A stretch of 64,000 nt of DNA from Anaerorhabdus sp036636695 (GCF_036636695.1 NZ_JAVWNW010000009.1), one strand, 5' to 3'; shown: positions 34,977 to 44,783, counted from the stretch's first letter. Made by a program: numbers and translations. Notes: generated from the letters alone by a model not told the origin.

Positions 34977-35333
34977 CTATGATGGAAAGATAATTTCTCC
35001 ACAACGTTTGATAATCCAGTTTGAAATATCTTGTAACTCAAACCGATATATTTCTCCTCCCTGGATACCAAAAACATAAAGAGGACATTGTATAGATTGA
35101 CACACAATTTCACCATCTTCAATCTCAATCAAAGAAAACCACAAGTACTCTAAATCTTCTTTAAAACCTTCATATGACAAATCAAAAGGAATTTCAACAA
35201 GTATTTCATTTTCATTATCACATATATAGTTATACAAGCTGTCAATGTTATGTATTGCCTTCTTTCTCATATAGTTTATTTGGAAATCATCTTTTGCATC
35301 ATCATAAATACGTTTTAAATCAAACTCAGACAT
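34977..35333 (-). CDS. Small cytoplasmic protein, DUF2314-like
   Basis: 118 residues, no signal or membrane helix. The second half (LEYLWFSLIEIEDGEIV, then CPLYVFGIQGGEIYRFELQD and ISNWII) has the layout of DUF2314/DUF2185 proteins: an aromatic strand, a short turn, G-x-x-Y/V-x-F and a final I-x-x-W. Those families include proteins found beside toxins and immunity genes, but function is unknown. CGGAGG lies before the ATG, 17 bases after the giant gene stop, so it is translated from the giant transcript. Confidence 0.5.
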   Translation of the reverse strand: MSEFDLKRIYDDAKDDFQINYMRKKAIHNIDSLYNYICDNENEILVEIPFDLSYEGFKEDLEYLWFSLIEIEDGEIVCQSIQCPLYVFGIQGGEIYRFELQDISNWIIKRCGEIIFPS

Positions 35334-35350
35334 ATGCGTATCCTCCGTAT

Positions 35351-38300
35351 CTATGACTTATTTTTTTCGGTTTTTGTGACAATTTTATAAGTTAAAGTAA
35401 TTATCACAAATAAAACTGCTGTCCATATTGTCCAAGAATCAAAGATAACCATGCTACCTGTAAACTTTTGTGTAAGTAAAAGAATAAGAAGTGATTCAGC
35501 ACTTGCAACACCAGCAACTAAACAAGCAATTTCTTTAGCAAACGTTTTTTCTTTTTCTTCTTTTCTACGATAAATGATAAATCCATTAATTCCTAATAAA
35601 ATAGACCCCAATGTTAACAAAACATTGATAATTGCCCAATGACTCGTTCTTAATGAATCAATCGCTACTTTAAAGTTATTTTTCTCCTTATCTGCTTTAG
35701 TAATTTGAAGATTGCCTACTGCACTGGTTTTATTTTCTTTAACAACCACTATTTTTTCTTCAAGAGATGAATCTTGTTTATCATTTAAAAATTGTCCAGG
35801 TAGTGTTTGATTTGAAAGCAAGCATGCTTGAGCTTCTTCACTCCAATTCCATCCACCAGGATACCCATCATCTTGGCAAGTTCTTCCTGTAGTTTCAGTA
35901 GGTTTTTTAATTGGAACTTCTTTTCCTAAAACTGTTACAAGTATAGTAACACTGATTTCATCACCAACAGCACGGGCTGGTTGAATTACTTTAAATGTTA
36001 GTGGGAATTCCCCGCCACTTTCCCCTGTTTGAGTAATTGCGATTTTCTCATCTTCATTGATATCAATGATTTCTAGTGCTTCGCCAGTTTCTACCCAAAT
36101 TGCTATAGCTTCTGCTTTTTTAACAGAAGTTTCATCATCCAATCGTTGTGCTTCTTCATAAAGCAAGATAAAATCATGTGCGATAATCGCAAGTTGATCA
36201 TTTCCTTCAATCAATGTCCCTTTAACAATAACTTGAACTGTTAAACTAACTTCGTACGTCTTGCCATTCTCTTCCTGTGTTGCTGTGATTGTAAGTGGGT
36301 AAATACCACCTTTTTCATCAACTGTTTGAATTTCAAGAATTTGATCTTCACTGATTTTTAAATTTGTTACCACCGTTCCAGATTTTTCTAATTTTGCTTG
36401 GGCTTGTGTTTTCAAAAGATATTGTGTTTTATCCAATGTAAAAGCTTCATTGTTTTCAATGAGTATGCCATGCGCTTGAAGTATAATCGACTGACCAAAT
36501 TCGTCTAAGTCTGTTGCATTCAGTGTACTTCCTTTTATGATGACATCTATTGTTTTAGTATTTGTATATGTTTCGCCATCTTGAATTATTGTAGCTCTAT
36601 ATGTTAGTGGATAAATACCACCACCTATTCCGCTAGTTGTGATTGCATCTAATTCATTTGTATCAACGTTAATTGTTGTAACTTCTAAACCACTCTTTAC
36701 AAGAACTGCCCTTGCTTCTGCTAATACCAGTGCTTGACTATTATCTATAGTTTTTGCTTTATCATTATCAATAACTATATTCTTAACAATAAGCGCAAGT
36801 TGTTCATCCAAAGTATCAGGAGCTGTTATTACTACATCTATACCTCGTACTGCTACAGATATAGTTTTTGACACTATATATGTTTTTCCATTCTCATTTT
36901 GTGTTGCGGTTATTGTTAGTGGATAAATACCACCGCGGTCATTTGTCGCTTGAATTTTTGATAATTCTTCCATATTAACTGTAAGTGAAGATACTATCGT
37001 TCCACTTCTAACCATCACTGATGCTGCTTGTGATTTTAAGAGTGCTGCAGTTTCATCAAATATCATGGCCTCATTATTTTCTAAGACAATTCCTTGCGCA
37101 AGTAAAGCAATACTTTCATCATCACTATCAGGGGTAGTCATATTAATACTTGTTCCCTTAACAATAACTTGAATTGTTTTAGTTACAGTATATCCACCTT
37201 CAATAGCAGCAATATCTAGTGTATAGAATCCACCTTTTTCTTTTGTTTCTTGGATATTTATGAGTTGGGTAGAATCCACTGTGATTGTTGGTACATTGAT
37301 TCCTGCGCGAACAAGAAATGCATTAGCTTCACTCTTTAGAAGTGCCATATTTTCATCAAACATTGCTGCTTCATTATTTTCTAAAACTACACTTTTTGCA
37401 CGTAATACAATACTTTCATCTGATACATCTGGATTCGTTACCTCAATATCAACACCTTTTACAACTACAGTAATAATACGAGAAACATGATGTTCAATTC
37501 CATTAATTGTAGTTGTCGCTGTTATTGTCAATGGGTAAGTACCACCGCCAATACTTGAATCTTGAATTGCTTTTAATTCAGCATTTGCAATTTGAAGTGG
37601 ATTCACTTCAGTTCCTGATTGGACAAGTACTGCCTTTGCTTGAGATAAGGTTAAAACCTTTGTTTCATCCAATGTTTTACTTTCATTATTTTCAATTATA
37701 AAACTTGTTGCAACTAAAGCTAAACTTTCTTCATTCATATCGGGGATCGTTTCTTCTACATCAAGACCTTTAACAATTACTTTGATTGTTTTACTACCAG
37801 TATATGTTTTCCCATTTTCATTTTGAGTTGCTGTAAATGTTAGATCAAAGATGCCACCACCAATACTTGCAGCATTAATCGCTGTCAACTGATTAGTGTC
37901 AGCACTGATATCAATGATACTAATTCCGCTCTTAACTAAAACGGCTTGCACATGGGCATATGTTTTAGCAAGATTATTTGTCAAAGCTGCTGCCTCATTA
38001 TTTTCAAGTGTAAAACTTGTCGCAACTATCGCTAATTGTTCTTCATGTATATCTGGATCAGCAACATCAATTTTTGCACCTTTTACAACTACTTGAATTG
38101 TTATACTCGTTTCATAATGAACACCATCTTGAGTATGTGTAGATGTAAGTGTAAGTGGATAAATACCACCACTTACTGAACTATCTTGTATTGCAGTTAA
38201 CTGTGTTGAATCCATTGTAATTGTTGAAACTTCTACACCACTTCTATTCATCAAAGAGCGTGCCTTTGCATTTGTTAATACTTGTATTTCTGTTAGACTT

Positions 38301-41300
38301 GTTACCTCATTATTTTCAAGCGTAAATCCTTGCGCATAGAGAACAATACTTTCATTAAGCGAATCTGGAGGCGTTATAACTGTTCCCGTTCCTTTTACAA
38401 TTACCCTCACTTCTTTCGTAATTGTATAATCTTTTCCATACTCATTATGTGTGGCAGTAATTGTTAATGGATAGATTCCACCTGTACTACCACTATTTTG
38501 AATTGTTGCTAATTGATTTATATCCACTGCCAAATTATTTACAACTGTACCACTTCGTAACATTGCCGCTTGTGCATTTGTTTTTAAAAGAGCTGTTGCT
38601 TCATCAAGCATTTTTGATTCACTATTTTCAAGTATAAAGTTATTTGCAAAAATTGCGATACTTTCATCATCACTATCTGGATCAGTAATATTTACACTCG
38701 TTCCTTTTACAATTACTTGAACTGTTTTCATAATTGTATAAGCGCCTTCAGTAGCTGTAATGTTAAGTGGATAAATCCCACCCATTTCACTTGCACCTTG
38801 AATCGCCAATAAATCATCAGCATTAAATGTAATATTAGTAACAACAATTCCTGTTCTTACTAACATCGCTTTTGCTTCTGTCTTCATTAAAGCAGTCATC
38901 TCATCAAAACCAGCTGCTTGACTATTTTCAAGTAAGACTCCTCGTGCAGAAAGTGCGATGCTTTCATTAACTGCATCTGGATTAGTTACAGTAATATCTG
39001 TTCCTTTTACCACAACATTAACTTGTGTACTTACTATATAATCACGACTATTTTGTGTTGCTGTTGCTGTATAGTCTAATGTATAAAATCCGCCTGCAAT
39101 TCCTGCATTATTGATAGCATTTAAATCATCTGCTTTCACAGTTATATTCGTAACATTCATGCCACTCTTTACAAACTTTGCTTTTGCTTGTCCAAAGTTA
39201 ATTGCATCTGTTTCATTTAATACTTTCGCTTCATTATTCTCTAAACTAAATCCGTTTGCAGTAATCGCAAGACTTTCATTCAAATCATCTGGTGTAGTGG
39301 CATCTGTACTCGTTCCTTTTACCACAATTGAAATTGGTAAGCGCACTTCATAGTCTTTACTATTTTCATGAGCTTGTCCTATTAAATCAATTGTGTAAAG
39401 TCCACCTGCACGATCTGCATTTTGGATTACTGTAAGTTGTGTTACGTCAATACTGAGCATATCCGCTTGTCTTCCAGCTTGCATCAAGAATGATTGAGCT
39501 TCTGAAGTAGTTAATATATCTGATTCACTTAATGTTGCTGCTTGATTATTTTCGATTGTAAAGCCATGACCTTGGATTACTAAATTCTCTCCAAAACTAT
39601 CCGTGTCAGTAACGCCTACATTGGTTCCCTTGACAATAACTTTAATGCTTTTGATTGTTGTGTAAGTAATACCATTCAAACTTTCACTAGCGGTAAATGT
39701 TAGTGGATAAATTCCTCCTTCAATACCTGCTGATTGTATTTGTGCCATTTCAATACTACTAGCACTTATTGAAGTAACTGATTTTCCACTCTTAACTAAA
39801 ACACTTCTTGCTTTTGATAAAGTCAAAGCATCTGCCGTGTTGAAGAGCTTAACATCACTATTTTCAATTACAATATTTTTAACAGAAAGCGCAATACTTT
39901 CACCTTCACTATCTGGTATTGTCACTGTTGTTTCCGTACCTTTAATCACAACCGTGATTACATGGTCAACCGTATATGTACCTTGTCTTGCTGTTAATGT
40001 TACATCAACAATGCCACCATTAATACCTGTGTTTTGAATCTTCATTAAATCTGCTCCATTGACGGTAATCATTGGAACTTGGTTACTTTGAAGCATCATT
40101 GCTTTTGCTTGTGATAAGGTGAGAATATCTGTTACCGACAACAAAGCTGCTTGATTATTTTCAATTGTAAATCCATAACCGCTTAAAAGAATTGCTTCTT
40201 CTTCACCATCCGGATCTGTTGTACTTATCGTTAATCCTTTAACAACAACAGTGATTGTTTTTGTAACCATAAAACCACTATCACTTGCAGTAACATCTAA
40301 ATTATAAATACCACCTGCTTCACCACTATTTCTAATATGTGCCATTTGTGCCGCATCAAATGTAATTCCTGTTACTTCTTTGCCATCTCTTAGTAAAGCT
40401 GCATGAATATCTCCTTTTGATATTGCTTGTGCATCACTAAATGTAATAGCCTCACTATTTTCTAATTCGATCCCTTTCGCGAAGAGAACTAAGCTTTCAC
40501 CATTTGTATCTGGAGGAGTTATTTCCACAGCAGTTCCTTTGACAGCAACTTGAACTGTCTTAGATACTGTATATCCACCTTCACTTGCAGTAAACGTTAA
40601 GGGATAAAGTCCTCCTATATTTCCTGTTTCTTGAATCTTTGTTAATTGATCATTTGGCATAGTTATTGTTGTTACCTCTTGACCACTTTTTACTAATCGT
40701 GCCTTAACATTACCTTTTAAGCGTGCAGTTGCTTCATCAAAAAGTACTGCTTCATTGTTTTCTAACAAGATACCTTTTGCTTGCAAAGCAATACGTTCTC
40801 CTGTTGTATCTGGATCAGTAACAACGATATCTGTTCCTTTAACGACAATCTGAATTGTTACTGAAGTTTCAAACAAATTGCCATCTTGGCTATTCTTTGC
40901 AGTTAAGATGAGTGGATAAATTCCACCACCTGTACCTACCGCATGAATTGCATCCAACATTGTTGGATTAACTGTTACATCAAGTACAGTATTCCCACTA
41001 ATTAACATTGCCGCATTCATTGCTGATTTAGTAAAAATATTACTTTCACTTAATCCTGCTGCTTCACTATTTTCAATCACAAATCCATCTGCAGTTAAAA
41101 TTATTTTTTCTGGATTTTCAATGTAAGTTGCAGTATATGTAAGATTATTTGCTGGCACTGTTGCCTCTATAGCAGGTGTCCATCCTGTAAATAAAAGATT
41201 AACACGTACTGGATCACTTGGTGGCACAATTGGCGTTTCATATTTTAATGTTTGATTTTGGAGTGATGTTGTTCCATCATCATCAAAAAATTCTACCTTA

Positions 41301-43270
41301 TAACTTTCTCTTTCATAGTATACTTTTAAAACTAAACTACCATCACCTTTTATACTTCCACTTAATGTACTCAATGCCGTCTTTGTTGTGAATCCTGTAA
41401 CCGTTTTTGCTGTTGCATTAACCGTAGCATCTGTTGTTCCAATTAAGTCTTCTGTCTCCGCATCATTACGCACATATGTCCCGTTAATATCTTCATACCA
41501 ATGTTCTATTGTGTAATGTGTATCATTTCGAGGATTCCATTTTGCATAGATTGTTGTATCCGCAGTAATTGGTGTTGCAAAATCAAAAGCTGTGTTTCCA
41601 GTAGGTGTTGTAACCCACCCGTCAAAATCATAACCTGTGTTGGTAGGTTCTGGACTTAGCGGCGTTGTTGAATCATTATAATTCACGGGTTTTATAGTTG
41701 TCGATGCCCCATTTTGAGGATCAAAGATAACATTAAATACCCCTAACGCGCTGATAGTTACCGTCTTTGTAGCTTGATGACCTGGCGCTATATCGTGTGT
41801 TGCAGTTACTGTGATTGTTGTACTTTGCCCATGAGTAGATAATGCACGAACTTTTGCTAGGTCTGAATCACTAATTGAAATATTTGATACTACTGCTCCC
41901 AATTCATCTCTTGCATTTGCATTGATTAAAGTTAATATATCTGCTTTTGTTAAAGTTGGTGTTTGACTTGTATAAATACTTGCATTATTTGCATTTACTA
42001 CAGGTATACCAATATCATCAATATTAACAGTATATGTATATTCGACTCCTATCGGATCTATTCCCTTAAAGATAAAATCACCATTATATGTTGCTTTGTA
42101 TGAACTGTTTCCACTTACTGGGTATCTTTGCCCATTAACTGGTACCGTTGTTCCATTAGGCAATGTAACTGAAGTAAGAATATCTGGACTCACAGCGGAG
42201 TAATAATAGTTTATATTAGTTGCATATTCACCTGCTACCTTTGTTGTATTTTGAAGCTTAAAATATTGTAAATCTTCTGAGTATAAAACAGCATTTGTAT
42301 TTCCAAAAGAAATCGTACTGGTCCTTGAAACATTAGGTAAATAAAGAGTAATTTTTGGATTAGCGTTAAACGTATAGAAGCCGTTAGCAAAATTAGATGA
42401 ATAGATAATTGCATAACTTCCTGTCTTAGTTCTACCACTTGCAAAGGCATCTGCACCTATATAAGTTAGCTTATCACCTATGATGAGCGCATCATATTGA
42501 CAATTATAAAATGCGTTATCTCCAATGTATTCGATATTAGGCAAATTTATTGTACCTAAGTCTCCGCTTACTCCATATAATGCAGTCGCACCTATATAAG
42601 TTAATGATTCTGGAAGATTGATACTACCTATGGTACTTTGAGAAAAAGCTCTTGCTCCTATTTTTTTCAATCCTTCATTCAAACTAACTGTAACTTTCGA
42701 AACACCTCCAGCAATTACACCTGAAAAAGCGTCATTTCCTATCTCCTCAATAGTATTAGGTAAAACAATAGTATTTACTGATCGAACTGAATATGTGGTA
42801 AAACTATTTGCTCCAATAAACTTGACCGTTATTCCACCAATTGTTTCAGGTATTATTAATGAAGTAATTCCCCCTGGCCCAGTATATCCAGTAATTGTTT
42901 GAGTAGCTGCATTAAATGTAAAATCACTTTCAGGATTTGGTGTTGCCGCAAGTGGCGTTGGAGCCATTAACGACATAGTAGTTGGAGTTCCATTTAAATC
43001 ATCTTGATTTTCACTTGGTACTGTATTTTCTAAATCTACAGGATTTTCTGGCATACTTAAATTATCTTCTGTTGGTTCCATAGTAATTTCTGGAACAACA
43101 GTAGATTCCTGCGTACTTTCTGGTGTTGGTGTTGCTTCAGCCGGTGGTGAATTTTCAAATACTTCTACCGGTGGAGACGTCTCTTCTGCATTTACCTTAA
43201 GTGGCAAATGGTATCCAATTGTTGTAACTATCATCAATAAACTTATTGATAAAGTAAGTATTTTTCTCAT
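35351..43270 (-). CDS. Giant surface protein (2639 residues): LRR, InlB-B-like repeat and 17 tandem repeats
   Basis: Signal peptide 1-28 (ending KVNA), an acidic Pro/Thr/Glu region to about 118, BspA-type leucine-rich repeats about 130-300 (LPNTIEEIGNDAFSG, LPESLTYIGATALYG), an InlB B-type repeat near 510-575 (VIFDPQNG ... GYDFDGW ... IYAKW), a MucBP-like segment (YTIEHWYEDINGTYV), then 17 tandem repeats of about 102 residues (723 to about 2452). It closes with GRTCQDDGYPGGWNWSEEAQ, a spacer and three membrane helices, as in the 747-residue neighbour. No sortase signal. Such layouts mark adhesins. Own transcript: a terminator precedes and AAGGAG lies upstream of the ATG. Confidence 0.88.
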   Translation of the reverse strand: MRKILTLSISLLMIVTTIGYHLPLKVNAEETSPPVEVFENSPPAEATPTPESTQESTVVPEITMEPTEDNLSMPENPVDLENTVPSENQDDLNGTPTTMSLMAPTPLAATPNPESDFTFNAATQTITGYTGPGGITSLIIPETIGGITVKFIGANSFTTYSVRSVNTIVLPNTIEEIGNDAFSGVIAGGVSKVTVSLNEGLKKIGARAFSQSTIGSINLPESLTYIGATALYGVSGDLGTINLPNIEYIGDNAFYNCQYDALIIGDKLTYIGADAFASGRTKTGSYAIIYSSNFANGFYTFNANPKITLYLPNVSRTSTISFGNTNAVLYSEDLQYFKLQNTTKVAGEYATNINYYYSAVSPDILTSVTLPNGTTVPVNGQRYPVSGNSSYKATYNGDFIFKGIDPIGVEYTYTVNIDDIGIPVVNANNASIYTSQTPTLTKADILTLINANARDELGAVVSNISISDSDLAKVRALSTHGQSTTITVTATHDIAPGHQATKTVTISALGVFNVIFDPQNGASTTIKPVNYNDSTTPLSPEPTNTGYDFDGWVTTPTGNTAFDFATPITADTTIYAKWNPRNDTHYTIEHWYEDINGTYVRNDAETEDLIGTTDATVNATAKTVTGFTTKTALSTLSGSIKGDGSLVLKVYYERESYKVEFFDDDGTTSLQNQTLKYETPIVPPSDPVRVNLLFTGWTPAIEATVPANNLTYTATYIENPEKIILTADGFVIENSEAAGLSESNIFTKSAMNAAMLISGNTVLDVTVNPTMLDAIHAVGTGGGIYPLILTAKNSQDGNLFETSVTIQIVVKGTDIVVTDPDTTGERIALQAKGILLENNEAVLFDEATARLKGNVKARLVKSGQEVTTITMPNDQLTKIQETGNIGGLYPLTFTASEGGYTVSKTVQVAVKGTAVEITPPDTNGESLVLFAKGIELENSEAITFSDAQAISKGDIHAALLRDGKEVTGITFDAAQMAHIRNSGEAGGIYNLDVTASDSGFMVTKTITVVVKGLTISTTDPDGEEEAILLSGYGFTIENNQAALLSVTDILTLSQAKAMMLQSNQVPMITVNGADLMKIQNTGINGGIVDVTLTARQGTYTVDHVITVVIKGTETTVTIPDSEGESIALSVKNIVIENSDVKLFNTADALTLSKARSVLVKSGKSVTSISASSIEMAQIQSAGIEGGIYPLTFTASESLNGITYTTIKSIKVIVKGTNVGVTDTDSFGENLVIQGHGFTIENNQAATLSESDILTTSEAQSFLMQAGRQADMLSIDVTQLTVIQNADRAGGLYTIDLIGQAHENSKDYEVRLPISIVVKGTSTDATTPDDLNESLAITANGFSLENNEAKVLNETDAINFGQAKAKFVKSGMNVTNITVKADDLNAINNAGIAGGFYTLDYTATATQNSRDYIVSTQVNVVVKGTDITVTNPDAVNESIALSARGVLLENSQAAGFDEMTALMKTEAKAMLVRTGIVVTNITFNADDLLAIQGASEMGGIYPLNITATEGAYTIMKTVQVIVKGTSVNITDPDSDDESIAIFANNFILENSESKMLDEATALLKTNAQAAMLRSGTVVNNLAVDINQLATIQNSGSTGGIYPLTITATHNEYGKDYTITKEVRVIVKGTGTVITPPDSLNESIVLYAQGFTLENNEVTSLTEIQVLTNAKARSLMNRSGVEVSTITMDSTQLTAIQDSSVSGGIYPLTLTSTHTQDGVHYETSITIQVVVKGAKIDVADPDIHEEQLAIVATSFTLENNEAAALTNNLAKTYAHVQAVLVKSGISIIDISADTNQLTAINAASIGGGIFDLTFTATQNENGKTYTGSKTIKVIVKGLDVEETIPDMNEESLALVATSFIIENNESKTLDETKVLTLSQAKAVLVQSGTEVNPLQIANAELKAIQDSSIGGGTYPLTITATTTINGIEHHVSRIITVVVKGVDIEVTNPDVSDESIVLRAKSVVLENNEAAMFDENMALLKSEANAFLVRAGINVPTITVDSTQLINIQETKEKGGFYTLDIAAIEGGYTVTKTIQVIVKGTSINMTTPDSDDESIALLAQGIVLENNEAMIFDETAALLKSQAASVMVRSGTIVSSLTVNMEELSKIQATNDRGGIYPLTITATQNENGKTYIVSKTISVAVRGIDVVITAPDTLDEQLALIVKNIVIDNDKAKTIDNSQALVLAEARAVLVKSGLEVTTINVDTNELDAITTSGIGGGIYPLTYRATIIQDGETYTNTKTIDVIIKGSTLNATDLDEFGQSIILQAHGILIENNEAFTLDKTQYLLKTQAQAKLEKSGTVVTNLKISEDQILEIQTVDEKGGIYPLTITATQEENGKTYEVSLTVQVIVKGTLIEGNDQLAIIAHDFILLYEEAQRLDDETSVKKAEAIAIWVETGEALEIIDINEDEKIAITQTGESGGEFPLTFKVIQPARAVGDEISVTILVTVLGKEVPIKKPTETTGRTCQDDGYPGGWNWSEEAQACLLSNQTLPGQFLNDKQDSSLEEKIVVVKENKTSAVGNLQITKADKEKNNFKVAIDSLRTSHWAIINVLLTLGSILLGINGFIIYRRKEEKEKTFAKEIACLVAGVASAESLLILLLTQKFTGSMVIFDSWTIWTAVLFVIITLTYKIVTKTEKNKS
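35915..41104 (-). repeat. 17 tandem coding repeats (about 305 bases, 102 residues each)
   Basis: Each unit follows the pattern I-A-L-x-A-x-x-F-x-L-E-N-N-E-A, then a helix ending A-x-x-V-K-S-G, then Q-L-x-A-I-Q, then GGIYPLTITAT, then V-I-V-K-G and a Pro-Asp linker. Units are of two lengths, about 99-100 and 103-104 residues, differing by the presence of an NGKTY-type turn. Protein identity is partial and the DNA is well diverged, so the array is old rather than freshly expanded. The last unit is the most divergent. Confidence 0.88.
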
Positions 43271-43334
43271 AATTCTTATATCTCCTTAAAAGCACTCGTT
43301 AATAATCTTTCATTTAAAGACATGGATTTAAGAA

Positions 43335-43344
43335 AAATAAGACA
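43335..43344 (-). promoter_or_regulatory. Shared upstream motif TGTCTTATTT (giant gene copy)
   Basis: The minus strand has TGTCTTATTT 65 bases before the giant gene start, between the sigma A terminator and the ribosome site. Same ten bases as at 34830-34839. Confidence 0.3.
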
Positions 43345-43351
43345 TATTTTA

Positions 43352-43387
43352 TAAAAAAAATCGATAAATTTTTATTTTCATCGATTT
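43352..43387 (-). terminator. Terminator of sigma fusion A
   Basis: AAATCGAT-N14-ATCGATTT followed by Ts on the minus strand, directly after the stop. Confidence 0.75.
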
Positions 43388-43393
43388 CAAGGT

Positions 43394-44686
43394 TTATTCT
43401 AACTCAATATCTAAAGAATTTGTATTTCCTATTTGATCACTTATATCAACATTGATATGTTCTTGTTTTGTTTTTACAATGACTTTCACTGTTGTTAAGT
43501 CCACTTCTTCTGTTTCATAATCCAAACTATTCTCATTACTATCAACTATTTTAATAGACTTAGTATCGATTCCTGATAAATCATCTTTAAGAATAATTTC
43601 GTACTGTTTTTCATTGTAATTCGCACTCACAAGTTCTGGGCTTATTTCATCAATTGTAGAAACATAAATATTTTTTGTTGAAGATCGACCAAGATTATCG
43701 ATTAATTCAATCGTATAATTACCATTATGATTAACCTTAAGTTCTCCATCTCCATCAATATTACCATTTAAGTATAAGTTTCTCCATTCGTCGTAAACAT
43801 TCACTTCATTAATCCCAACCAGCAAATTTCTCTTAATTATAAACGTTTCCTCGTTTGTAAAATTGGATGATTTTTCTTTTCTAATAACATCAAATTGTGG
43901 TGGTGCGAGAATAAAAGAACCTGTTATAAATACTGTACTTACAACTGCAATTATAATAGTGTGTGAAAAAATTATCTTCGAATTCATTGCTTTTGCTATC
44001 TTATTCGTTGATAAGGACCGTGATAAAGTCCATGTATTTTTTGCGATTCTTGTATATATTATTGAAATTGTTGATACATTAATATTAATATGATTTACAT
44101 TTAAGTATATCTTAAGATACCATGACATTGGTAAAAATAAGAAGGAAGCATTCCTCATACCCTTAATTGAAATTTTTAATATTGATAATGCTTTTTTCAA
44201 CATTCGATTAATTGTTCTTGTAGAAAGATTCTTGCTAACTGCAATATCTTTAACTTTTAATTTATTAATAAATCGTAGAATAACAATCTCTTTTAATTCA
44301 TCATCTAATTCATTAACAGCTTTATAAATATAGTCATCATTTTCTTCTGGCTGCTCAATCGCAAAGTCTTCATCTATACCTTCATAATCAATTGTCTGTA
44401 ATTCATTTCTTTTTTTCAACATATCAATCGATATAGAATAATTCATTTTATTCATATACGAAACTACGAAGTTTATATCTTTAATCTTATCGATATAACT
44501 TAATAGTTTAATATAGACTTCCTGTACTACATCTTTCGCAAGTTCATAATCATGTGTATTTTTTACAGCTAAATAATACTGTGCTTTATATGTCTTTAAA
44601 TAATATTCTTCAAAAGCTTCTTGATTTCCAGAAGATATCTTCTCAATCAAAGTTGCTAACTCTTTATAGCCGGCTTCATTTCTCAT
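43394..44686 (-). CDS. ECF-type sigma factor fused to a membrane helix and extracellular Ig-like tail (A)
   Basis: About 430 residues, paralog of the protein at 31090. Sigma region 2 (FEEYYLKTYKAQYYLAVKN, LAKDVVQEVYIKLLSYI) and region 4 (LDDELKEIVILRFINKLKVKDIAVSKNLSTRTINRMLKK) cover residues 1-185. One helix lies near 237-262 (IIIAVVSTVFITGSFIL), followed by an outside beta-rich tail with LVGINEVNVYDEW, DDLSGIDTKSIKIVD and a final DISDQIGN. ATG at 44686 is preferred: GAGG lies eight bases upstream, too close for the ATG at 44692. It has its own promoter and terminator and lies upstream of the giant gene. Confidence 0.8.
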   Translation of the reverse strand: MRNEAGYKELATLIEKISSGNQEAFEEYYLKTYKAQYYLAVKNTHDYELAKDVVQEVYIKLLSYIDKIKDINFVVSYMNKMNYSISIDMLKKRNELQTIDYEGIDEDFAIEQPEENDDYIYKAVNELDDELKEIVILRFINKLKVKDIAVSKNLSTRTINRMLKKALSILKISIKGMRNASFLFLPMSWYLKIYLNVNHININVSTISIIYTRIAKNTWTLSRSLSTNKIAKAMNSKIIFSHTIIIAVVSTVFITGSFILAPPQFDVIRKEKSSNFTNEETFIIKRNLLVGINEVNVYDEWRNLYLNGNIDGDGELKVNHNGNYTIELIDNLGRSSTKNIYVSTIDEISPELVSANYNEKQYEIILKDDLSGIDTKSIKIVDSNENSLDYETEEVDLTTVKVIVKTKQEHINVDISDQIGNTNSLDIELE

Positions 44687-44725
44687 TTTCATTACCTCGG
44701 TCATTAATCAGGGCTGTGTTTATTT

Positions 44726-44741
44726 CTAGAAATCGTTCTAG
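44726..44741. promoter_or_regulatory. Palindrome in the leader of sigma fusion A
   Basis: CTAGAA-ATCG-TTCTAG, a perfect 6+4+6 dyad between the promoter (44755) and the start codon (44686). Candidate operator or leader hairpin. Confidence 0.4.
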
Positions 44742-44754
44742 TTTTTCCGTTCAC

Positions 44755-44783
44755 ATTGTAACCCATAAGTGATTGCTTGTAAA
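44755..44783 (-). promoter_or_regulatory. Vegetative-type promoter of sigma fusion A
   Basis: TTTACA, 17-base spacer, TACAAT on the minus strand. It suggests basal expression by the main sigma factor rather than strict autoregulation. Confidence 0.65.

Noticed and set aside
35915..41104. Periodic repeats of about 305 bases considered as CRISPR array or satellite DNA
   Set aside because: The repeats are in one uninterrupted reading frame, diverged at DNA level, and conserve protein motifs; they are coding tandem domains.
36000..43000. Open frames of 60-80 codons on the plus strand opposite the giant gene
   Set aside because: They lack ribosome sites and repeat with the period of the opposite-strand repeats, so they are mirror frames of the coding strand.
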